From positions 1 through 13,204 of the forward strand of contig DATCLA010000094.1 in the NCBI GenBank assembly GCA_036564195.1: a stretch of DNA of 13,204 nt, in the 5' to 3' direction. The notes below the pieces were generated by a model. That model saw only the letters and a program-made list of their open reading frames with translations, was not told the origin of the DNA and searched no databases. Source of the stretch: DATCLA01 sp036564195. GTDB lineage: Bacteria; Bacillota; UBA4882; UBA8346. Shown here one piece after another: positions 6,746 through 13,204 of this stretch; position 1 is the stretch's first letter, and each line of letters starts with the position of its first letter. The translations under genes and the position numbers were made by a program.

Positions 6746-9103
6746 TTATTTCTTCAATTCGACTATGGTAGCTCCTACTCCGCCTTCATTTTGTTCCGCA
6801 AAAGCAAACGACTTTACCGCCGGATGGCCTTTTAAATATTTTTGCACCGCCTGACGCAGTGCTCCGGTACCTTTGCCATGAATTACCCGAAAATGGGACA
6901 ACCCGGCCAAAACTGCCCGGTCCAGATATTTTTCCAATTGATATAAAGCTTCATCAACCGTCATCCCGCGCAGACTGATTTCGGTACCAATATTGATGGC
7001 TGTATCCAAGCCGGAGATTCCGGTTTTATGCAAAGGGGACGGAACATCTACTTTAGCTTCGTGTAACAGCTCAATCTCTTCCAGCGGGAGGGTTGCCTTT
7101 AAAATACCCAATTGCACTACTACTGTTTCGTTAGCCACCTCCAAAACCGTACCGGTCTGGTTTAATGAAACTGCCCGGACCCTGCTGCCAGGGTGTAGTT
7201 GGCTGGGAGCAGGAACCGGTTGCGACCGAAATTTGGGTGGGGGTTCTTCCGCTAACTTGTCCAAGTCAGCGCTGAGCCGCTGGCGGGCTTCATTGACAAT
7301 GGCGGTCAATTCTTCTTTTGAAGCTTCCCGAATTTGCCGTAATAGATTTTCACTGTCGCGCCGAGCGGCGGCCAGAATCTCTCTGGCTTCGGCCTTAGCC
7401 TGCCGCAAATATTCTGCTTTTTTCTCTTTCAACTTAGCCAATTCCGCTTCATAGCTATTTTTAAGGGCTTCACCTTTAATCCGGGCTTCCTCGCTAATCC
7501 GTCGGTCTTCCCGGGCTTTCCGCCGGTCGTGTTCAATCTCTCTTAGGATCGTTTCAACCTTTGCAGTATCAGCTGAAATAAATTCCCGGGCACGCTGAAT
7601 TAGAAATTCCGGCATTCCTAATTTTAAAGCAATTTCAAAAGCCTGGCTGCTGCCGGGAAGCCCGATTAATAAATTATAGGTCGGCCTTAAAGTTTCGATG
7701 TCAAATTCCACGGAGGCATTTTCAATCCCTGGGGTGTTATAGGCAAATGCCTTCAGTTCACTGTAATGAGTGGTGGCTACCGTCCGGACTCCCAATTGGT
7801 GCAAGTGGGTCAAAATACTCATTGCTAAAGCTGCCCCCTCCCCAGGATCGGTCCCGGCTCCCAACTCATCTAACAAAACCAGACAATCCGGGCCGCTGGC
7901 AGCAGCCAGGATTTTGACAATATGAGTCAAATGTGACGAAAAAGTCGACAAACTCTGTTCGATACTTTGTTCATCGCCGATGTCACAAAAGACTTCTTTA
8001 AAAATAGCGATTTGCGATCCGCTGGAAGCCGGAATATGCAAACCGGATTGGGCCATTAAAGTCAACAAACCGACGGTTTTCAAAGTAACCGTCTTACCGC
8101 CGGTATTCGGACCGGTAATCACCAGGGTATCATAGTTTTTTCCCAATTCCAGACTAATAGGGACTACTTTGCCGGAAATCAGAGGGTGGCGAGCCTGATG
8201 CAATTTAATATACCCGAAAGTGTTTAATTCCGGCTCCGTGGCGGAAAGCTCCAGACTATACCGTCCCTTGGCGAAGGCTAAATCTAACCGGGCTAACACC
8301 GTCAGCGAAATTTGTAATGTGTCATAGACTGCTCGAATTTTACTGGATAATTCCGCCAGAATCCGGTTGACTTCTTCTTCCTCCTGAGACTCAAGTAACG
8401 TCAGTTGGTTATTTAACTCTACCACCGCCATGGGTTCAATAAACAAAGTTGCGCCGCTGGATGACTGGTCATGCACAATTCCGGGAAACAAGGAACGGTA
8501 TTCCTGCTTGACCGGGATTACATAGCGTTCCTTACGCAATGTTACGATTAAATCCTGCAAATACTTAACATTTTCACTGTCGTGCACAATCGAGTTCAAT
8601 TTCTCACGGATCCGGTTCTGATAAGTCAGCATCCGGGAGCGTAAGGTATGCAGTTTAGCACTGGCTCCATCTAAAACTTCACCCTGTTCCCCGATACAAC
8701 GCGCTAATTCCCGTTCCAATGTCGGGTAACTGCCCAACTGCCGGCCCCAGTCGCTCAACAGAGTAACTTGGTCACGCTGTTGCCATAAAAACTCTTTCAT
8801 AAGCCGGGCTGCCCGGAGCGTAGCGCCAACCTCCAATAACTCCCGCGGTGAAAGCGTGCCGCCGATGGCTACCCGTTTCAGGGTCTTGCGGATATCAAAG
8901 ATCCCTCCCAAGGGGATATTGTCGTTTTCAGTCAAGAGCCGGACAGCTTCCGAAGTAATCTGCTGCGCTTCCCGGATTTGAACTGGATCCGTCAACGGCA
9001 CCAACTGCCCGGCTAACTCCTTCCCATAGCCGGAACTGGTAAAGTCTTGTACTTTAGCAATAATTTTCGGAAATTCCAAAACGCGAAGCGTTCGTTCATT
9101 CAC
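6746..9103 (-). CDS. mutS2: endonuclease MutS2 / ribosome-collision factor
   Basis: A 785-residue MutS2 of full length. The MutS-type core and clamp region (to ~310) is followed by the ATPase with Walker A GPNTGGKT (331-338), Walker B LVLLDE (408-413) with ELGAGTDPGEG, and the histidine switch TTHYSEL (444-450). Next come a long charged coiled coil (~510-620), a KOW-like beta domain (~635-680) and a C-terminal Smr domain (~705-785) with HGKGTGALR at 742-750. MutS2 does not act in mismatch repair; in B. subtilis it binds collided ribosomes and splits them, and it was earlier linked to suppression of recombination. The usual LDLRG at the start of Smr reads ISLRG (S710), so the conserved Asp is lost. 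GRSNAF is GSSQAF (484-489). The start is GTG at 9103, with AAGGA about 10 bases upstream. It follows lon on the same strand but behind a strong terminator, so it probably has its own promoter within 9104-9202; none is clear by eye. Confidence 0.97.
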   Translation of the reverse strand: MNERTLRVLEFPKIIAKVQDFTSSGYGKELAGQLVPLTDPVQIREAQQITSEAVRLLTENDNIPLGGIFDIRKTLKRVAIGGTLSPRELLEVGATLRAARLMKEFLWQQRDQVTLLSDWGRQLGSYPTLERELARCIGEQGEVLDGASAKLHTLRSRMLTYQNRIREKLNSIVHDSENVKYLQDLIVTLRKERYVIPVKQEYRSLFPGIVHDQSSSGATLFIEPMAVVELNNQLTLLESQEEEEVNRILAELSSKIRAVYDTLQISLTVLARLDLAFAKGRYSLELSATEPELNTFGYIKLHQARHPLISGKVVPISLELGKNYDTLVITGPNTGGKTVTLKTVGLLTLMAQSGLHIPASSGSQIAIFKEVFCDIGDEQSIEQSLSTFSSHLTHIVKILAAASGPDCLVLLDELGAGTDPGEGAALAMSILTHLHQLGVRTVATTHYSELKAFAYNTPGIENASVEFDIETLRPTYNLLIGLPGSSQAFEIALKLGMPEFLIQRAREFISADTAKVETILREIEHDRRKAREDRRISEEARIKGEALKNSYEAELAKLKEKKAEYLRQAKAEAREILAAARRDSENLLRQIREASKEELTAIVNEARQRLSADLDKLAEEPPPKFRSQPVPAPSQLHPGSRVRAVSLNQTGTVLEVANETVVVQLGILKATLPLEEIELLHEAKVDVPSPLHKTGISGLDTAINIGTEISLRGMTVDEALYQLEKYLDRAVLAGLSHFRVIHGKGTGALRQAVQKYLKGHPAVKSFAFAEQNEGGVGATIVELKK

Positions 9104-9203
9104 GGGGGTTAATCCTTCTTTCCTCCAAGGTTAGGTTGACCTTTAATCAGTCAGCTTTAGTATTAACTATTCGCCTATTCGATTTCGGACGCCAAATTCC
9201 TCT

Positions 9204-9228
9204 AAAATAAAAAAGGGGGTAATCCCCC
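9204..9228 (-). terminator. intrinsic terminator of lon
   Basis: Read on the minus strand, GGGGG-ATTA-CCCCC (stem 9228-9224 with 9219-9215) is followed directly by TTTTTTATTTT. It begins 5 bases after the lon stop codon. Short stem, tetraloop and T-run make a textbook Rho-independent terminator, uncoupling lon from mutS2. Confidence 0.88.
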
Positions 9229-9232
9229 ACTA

Positions 9233-11605
9233 TTAGCTGACTGAAATCGCTTTGATCTTTGTTATTAAGGCTTCATGCCAAACTTCGTCCATCGTCTCCA
9301 CTAACCTGATTCTGAGTTTGTGGGCAATATTGGTTGGAATTTCTTCCAAGTCTTTCTCGTTTTCCTTCGGTATTAAAACCGTGGTGATTCCGGCTCTATG
9401 GGCGGCCAGGATTTTCTCTTTTAAACCGCCAATGGGCAAAATCCGGCCCCGCAGCGTAATTTCGCCGGTCATTGCCACATCTTTACGGACCGGCTGATTG
9501 GTCAATGCGGAAATGATTGCCGTGGCCATGGTGATTCCCGCTGAAGGCCCATCTTTAGGAATAGCCCCTTCCGGAACATGAATATGAATATCATATCGCT
9601 CAAAGGCACTTTCATCAATGTCAAACTCGGACGCACGGGAACGGATATAACTGAAAGCCGCCTGGGCTGACTCCCGCATTACTTCTCCCAGTTTTCCGGT
9701 GAGAATTAACTGGCCTTTTCCCTTCACCAAAGTTACTTCAACCAACAAAATATCGCCACCCACTTCGGTCCAGGCCAAACCGGCTACTACTCCCACCTGA
9801 TCTTCAGTCTCGGCGAGATTATGACGGTACCGGGGAATTCCTAAAAATTTCCGCAGGTTATTTCTATTCACCCGGATTGACTTTTTCGAACTCTGCACCA
9901 ATTCAAGAGCAGATTTACGACAAATTGTTGCCAGCTGTCTTTCCAGGTTTCGGACTCCGGATTCACGGGTGTAGTTACTGATCACTTGTTGAAGCGTAGT
10001 ATCCGGTACCACCAGAGTTTGTTCAGTTAATCCGTGCTCCTTGGCTTGCTTTGGCAATAAGTGCCGTTTTGCAATTTCCAGTTTTTCTTCCTCAGTGTAA
10101 CCGGAAATTTCGATAATCTCCATCCGATCCAGTAAGGGCCGGGGAATCCGGTGATAGGTATTGGCGGTAGTGATAAATAAGACCTTCGAAAGATCAAAAG
10201 TGAGTTCCAGGTAATGATCGCCAAAGTTACAGTTTTGTTCCGGATCCAATACTTCCAATAAAGCCGAAGCCGGGTCACCGCGAAAATCGGCACTCATCTT
10301 ATCAATCTCATCCAACAGGATGACTGGGTTTTTGGCGCCGGCCTGTTTAAGGCTTTGAATAATCTTACCCGGCAAGGCACCGACATAGGTGCGGCGATGA
10401 CCGCGAATTTCAGCTTCATCCCGCACTCCGCCCAAAGAGAAGCGGACAAATTTACGGTTTAAGGCCCGGGCCACCGATTTCGCCAGGGAGGTTTTACCGA
10501 CTCCCGGAGGGCCGATTAAGCAGAGGATCGGACCTTTCAACTCTTTAGTTAACTGACAGACCGCCAGATATTCCAAGATCCTTTCCTTAACCTTTTCCAA
10601 ACCGTAATGGTCTTCATTTAAAATCATTTCGGCTGTTTTCACATCCAGCCGATCCTCGGTTTCAACATTCCAAGGCAGTGAAATGACCCAGTCCAAGTAA
10701 TTACGGACTACAGTGGCTTCAGCGGATAAAGGAGGCATTTTTGCCAGACGCTCAATTTCTTTGTTAACTTTATCCAAAGCCTCATCCGTTAATCCCAAAG
10801 TAGCGACTTTCGCGTTGAGTTCTTCGATTTCCGTAGTGCGTTCATCGGTCTCTCCCAATTCTTTCTGAATGGCTTTAATCTGTTCGCGCAGATAATATTC
10901 TTTTTGAGTCTTTTCAATCTGCTTGCGGACCCGGGCATTAATCTTCCGCTCGATCTCCATGATCTCAATTTCTTTCACTAAAAACCCACAGAGCAGCTCT
11001 AAACGTTCCCGCAACGATACAGCCTCTAAGATTGCCTGCTTTTCTTCTACTTTAAAATTTAAGTGTGAGGTAATAATATCTGCCAGTCTACCTGGATCTT
11101 CAATTGTGGTAACCGATGATAAAACCTCGGGAGGAATTTTTTTGCTTAATTTGATATATTGTTCAAACTGAAACAAGGTTGTCCGCATTAAAGCTTCGGA
11201 TTCATAGTTTTTCTCCTCAATCTCGTGCATTTCTTCAAGTTTAACTCGGAAATGGGGTTCGCTTTGCAGGTATTCGATGATGCGTACCCGGCGCAGCCCT
11301 TCCACTAACACCCGTAAAGTCCCGTCCGGCAATTTTAGCAACTGTTTAATTTCAACCACAGTTCCCACATTATAAATTTCATCTTGATTCGGCTCATTAA
11401 CCTTGGCCTGACGTTGCGCCGCCAGCACAATCAACCTTTCATTAACCATCGCTTCTTCCAAAGCGCTGATTGACTTATCACGGCCTACATCTAGCGGGAC
11501 AACCATATATGGAAAAACAATCATGCCACGCAAGGGCAATAATGGCAGTATCTCTTTGAAAGCCACCGGCTCCTGGTCCTTTCCGGTGCTATCGTAATTG
11601 ACCAT
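9233..11605 (-). CDS. lon: ATP-dependent protease LonA
   Basis: Homohexameric cytoplasmic AAA+ serine protease that degrades misfolded proteins and specific regulators. 790 residues, the usual LonA length. The N-terminal substrate-binding domain begins with the typical LPLLPLRGMIVFPYMVVPLDVGR (~20-42). A coiled coil (~210-290) follows, then the AAA+ module with Walker A GPPGVGKT (365-372), Walker B VILLDEID (428-435) and the GHRRTYVGALPG pore/sensor segment. The protease domain (~600-785) has catalytic S688 in PKDGPSAGIT and K731 in GGLKEKILAAHRAG, the normal Ser-Lys dyad 43 residues apart. No transmembrane insert is present, which separates it from LonB. The ATG at 11605 follows AGGGGGTGG. 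Leader 11606-11787 holds candidate control elements. The gene ends in its own terminator. Confidence 0.98.
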   Translation of the reverse strand: MVNYDSTGKDQEPVAFKEILPLLPLRGMIVFPYMVVPLDVGRDKSISALEEAMVNERLIVLAAQRQAKVNEPNQDEIYNVGTVVEIKQLLKLPDGTLRVLVEGLRRVRIIEYLQSEPHFRVKLEEMHEIEEKNYESEALMRTTLFQFEQYIKLSKKIPPEVLSSVTTIEDPGRLADIITSHLNFKVEEKQAILEAVSLRERLELLCGFLVKEIEIMEIERKINARVRKQIEKTQKEYYLREQIKAIQKELGETDERTTEIEELNAKVATLGLTDEALDKVNKEIERLAKMPPLSAEATVVRNYLDWVISLPWNVETEDRLDVKTAEMILNEDHYGLEKVKERILEYLAVCQLTKELKGPILCLIGPPGVGKTSLAKSVARALNRKFVRFSLGGVRDEAEIRGHRRTYVGALPGKIIQSLKQAGAKNPVILLDEIDKMSADFRGDPASALLEVLDPEQNCNFGDHYLELTFDLSKVLFITTANTYHRIPRPLLDRMEIIEISGYTEEEKLEIAKRHLLPKQAKEHGLTEQTLVVPDTTLQQVISNYTRESGVRNLERQLATICRKSALELVQSSKKSIRVNRNNLRKFLGIPRYRHNLAETEDQVGVVAGLAWTEVGGDILLVEVTLVKGKGQLILTGKLGEVMRESAQAAFSYIRSRASEFDIDESAFERYDIHIHVPEGAIPKDGPSAGITMATAIISALTNQPVRKDVAMTGEITLRGRILPIGGLKEKILAAHRAGITTVLIPKENEKDLEEIPTNIAHKLRIRLVETMDEVWHEALITKIKAISVS

Positions 11606-11615
11606 GATTCCACCC

Positions 11616-11632
11616 CCTGATCTGATTTGACC
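11616..11632 (-). promoter_or_regulatory. possible degenerate CtsR-like site in the lon leader
   Basis: On the minus strand, GGTCAAATCAGATCAGG lies just ahead of the lon ribosome binding site. The first heptad, GGTCAAA, is a perfect CtsR half-site. After a 3-base spacer the second, GATCAGG, matches only 4 of 7. CtsR represses clp and other proteolysis genes in Firmicutes through tandem GGTCAAA-like heptads 3 bases apart, which would suit lon. One good half-site can arise by chance. Confidence 0.22.
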
Positions 11633-11675
11633 AACATCCGTTGTAACGAAAAAAGTTATATTTGAGAAAAACTGA

Positions 11676-11690
11676 TACCTAGTTCAGGTA
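11676..11690. promoter_or_regulatory. palindrome TACCT-N5-AGGTA in the lon leader
   Basis: Perfect 5-base arms (11676-11680 and 11686-11690) flank AGTTC, 71-85 bases upstream of the lon ATG. The intergenic stretch 11606-11787 between the ABC-F stop and lon also has a TATAGT (minus strand, 11709-11704) that could be a -10 just upstream of the palindrome, but no good -35 is seen. An operator or small leader hairpin is possible; no consensus is recognised. Confidence 0.22.
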
Positions 11691-11787
11691 GACGAAACTA
11701 TAAACTATAATGTTAAGGAATAATGGTGTTGCATATAGTTAATTCTGCTTTACCAAAGAAGTTCCTCTCAGTAAATATTGGATGGGG

Positions 11788-13204
11788 TTAAACTTGACCG
11801 ACTTCGAGATCACTCAAGGCTTTCTGAGCTGCTTCCCACTTTTGATAGAAACTTTCCAAAGTCGCTTCCAGTTCGCTCAGGCGCAAACTCAGGTCAAGAC
11901 TGCGCTGATAATCGGAATGGACCGCCGGGTCATTTAATTCACCGAGCAAAGCAGAGCGTTCCTGCTCCAATTGGTCAATGGCCGCCTCCGTCTCCTCCAG
12001 GTCCTTTTGTCTGCGCCGTATTTGCCGTTGCAATTCTTTATTGAATTCCCGGTGCAATTGTGCCTGGTTCTTAGGTTTGGCAATTGTCGGGGTCGATCTC
12101 TCACTACTGTTAAGGTTCTGTTGGTCTAAATACTGTTGATAACTGGAATATTCATGAATTTGACCGTCCTGCAGGACCAGGAAACGCTTGACTACCTTGT
12201 TTAAGAAATAACGGTCATGGGATACTACCAGCAGCGTCCCGTTAAACTCCTGCAGGGCTGTTTCAATTACCTCAATGGAAGGCAAATCTAAATGGTTGGT
12301 CGGTTCGTCCATAACCAAAAAATTGGCCTTTGACAACATTAACTTAATTAGCTCTAAGCGTCTCCGTTCACCGCCGCTTAAATCGGAAACCGGTTTAAAA
12401 ACCGCATCGCCACTAAAGAGAAAACGACCTAAAATCGTCCGAGCCTGAGTATTATCTAAGTCCGCCGCCTCCATAATCTGACTGAAGGGAGTTCCTTCCA
12501 TGGCTTTCTCAGAAGTCAACTGGGAAAAATAGCCCGGTTCCACCTGATAACCCAGACGGACCAGTCCCTGATCAGGCTGCTCCAGACCTAAGATAATCTT
12601 TAACAAAGTAGTTTTGCCAACCCCATTGGGACCGATTAAACCGATTTTATCGCCGGAATAGACTGTAAAACTAACCCCGTTTAAAACGGTTTTTGTTGCA
12701 AACGCCTTAGTAATGCCGGCTACTTCTAAAACCTTTTTAGCGCTGGTAACCTTCATCTCAAAATCCAGTTTAATCTGGCGACGGTCCTGAACCGGCTTAA
12801 CAAGCCGTTCAACCTTATCCAACCGTTTTTCGATACAATGGGCTTTTCGCTTGCTTTTTTCGGTTGCCCGGGCCTCCCGGACAAACTTTTCCATTCTGGT
12901 TATTTCTTTTTCCTGCTTTAAATATGCTTTTAAGGCCGCTTCATACTGTTCGGCCTGATACTGGCGGAAGGCGGTGTAATTACCACGAAAACGGGTTGCT
13001 TTCCCTTGCTCAATCGCATAAAAACCCTGGACCACCTGATCGAGAAAATACCGATCATGTGAGACTAAGACAACCGCTCCGCGGTAATCCCTTAAAAAGC
13101 TTCCCAACCATTCGTTAGCTGCCCAATCAAGATAGTTGGTCGGTTCATCTAAAAAAAGAATATCGTTGTCAGTCAATAAGATCCGGGCCAGCGCCAACCT
13201 GGTC
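11788..13204 (-). CDS. ABC-F family ATPase, Uup/YfmR/YdiF-like (5' end outside window)
   Basis: Cytoplasmic tandem-ATPase protein without membrane segments; ABC-F proteins bind the ribosomal E site and act on stalled translation or, in some cases, antibiotic-blocked ribosomes. 471 residues are visible. The window edge cuts inside the first ABC signature: TRLALAR, the end of the usual SGGQKTRLALAR, is the first readable sequence. Then come Walker B ILFLDEPTNYLD (15-26) and switch SHDRYF. The charged inter-domain linker (~80-150) is rich in Lys/Arg/Glu. The second ATPase has Walker A GPNGVGKT (191-198), signature LSGGE (275-279), Walker B FLVMDEPTNHLD and SHDRYF. A C-terminal coiled coil (~380-465) is typical of Uup/YdiF/YfmR-like members and absent from EttA. 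Antibiotic-resistance members usually have a longer linker; the linker here looks housekeeping-like, but this is inference. No clear terminator follows. lon starts 182 bases downstream on the same strand. Confidence 0.95.
   Translation of the reverse strand, partial: TRLALARILLTDNDILFLDEPTNYLDWAANEWLGSFLRDYRGAVVLVSHDRYFLDQVVQGFYAIEQGKATRFRGNYTAFRQYQAEQYEAALKAYLKQEKEITRMEKFVREARATEKSKRKAHCIEKRLDKVERLVKPVQDRRQIKLDFEMKVTSAKKVLEVAGITKAFATKTVLNGVSFTVYSGDKIGLIGPNGVGKTTLLKIILGLEQPDQGLVRLGYQVEPGYFSQLTSEKAMEGTPFSQIMEAADLDNTQARTILGRFLFSGDAVFKPVSDLSGGERRRLELIKLMLSKANFLVMDEPTNHLDLPSIEVIETALQEFNGTLLVVSHDRYFLNKVVKRFLVLQDGQIHEYSSYQQYLDQQNLNSSERSTPTIAKPKNQAQLHREFNKELQRQIRRRQKDLEETEAAIDQLEQERSALLGELNDPAVHSDYQRSLDLSLRLSELEATLESFYQKWEAAQKALSDLEVGQV

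Noticed and set aside
6993..7454. 153-codon plus-strand open frame inside mutS2
   Set aside because: Antisense shadow of the coiled-coil and Smr-linker part of mutS2; Ser/Ala-rich low-complexity translation and no ribosome binding site.
9147..9244. 10-base inverted repeat TCAGTCAGCT (9147-9156) / AGCTGACTGA (9235-9244) around the lon terminator
   Set aside because: The right arm lies inside the conserved-reading lon C-terminus, the arms are ~80 bases apart and there is no element-like content between them; probably coincidence.
1..13204. CRISPR arrays, insertion sequences, tRNA/rRNA genes, CIRCE elements and phage or defence modules
   Set aside because: Looked for by eye on both strands; no regularly spaced repeats, transposase motifs, cloverleaf sequences or CIRCE (TTAGCACTC-N9-GAGTGCTAA) were found.

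Overview
The window reads as a piece of chromosome from an endospore-forming Firmicute. It carries a YunB-type sporulation gene, Shine-Dalgarno sequences close to GGAGG ahead of most genes, Firmicute-style GC-hairpin/T-tract terminators, and MutS2 and LonA proteins of bacillal/clostridial type. Base composition is moderate and looks even throughout. The genus cannot be fixed from the sequence alone; a deep, less-studied Firmicute lineage (Limnochordia/Hydrogenispora-like) is only a guess.

Left part (1-4124, all intact genes on the minus strand): the 5' part of a nitroreductase-family gene, cut by the window edge. Next is a 580-base gap with no intact gene, which holds a plus-strand decayed fragment of a 6-phosphofructokinase gene. 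Then come three genes read yunB -> M20 metallopeptidase -> secreted WG-repeat protein, with gaps of 88 and 32 bases. The last two are probably co-transcribed.

Middle (4125-6733): a divergent promoter region with an extended -10 box and an upstream palindrome drives a plus-strand class A penicillin-binding protein (PBP1A/PonA type). Its C-terminus carries two copies of a cysteine motif. A strong hairpin separates it from the convergent mutS2 gene.

Right part (6746-13204, all minus strand): an ABC-F ATPase (its 5' part lies outside the window), then lonA, then mutS2. lonA has its own leader with candidate regulatory palindromes and ends in a clean intrinsic terminator, so mutS2 is probably transcribed separately. 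ABC-F proteins and MutS2 act on stalled or collided ribosomes and Lon degrades aberrant proteins, so the three share a translation/protein quality-control theme. Any functional link is inference.

Most of the window is conserved housekeeping sequence. I see no CRISPR array, insertion sequence, tRNA, rRNA, phage module or new defence system. The points most worth a second look are the phosphofructokinase remnant, the duplicated Cys motif of the PBP, the altered Smr motif in MutS2, the seven-repeat WG protein and the unexplained palindromes upstream of pbp, lon and the nitroreductase gene.
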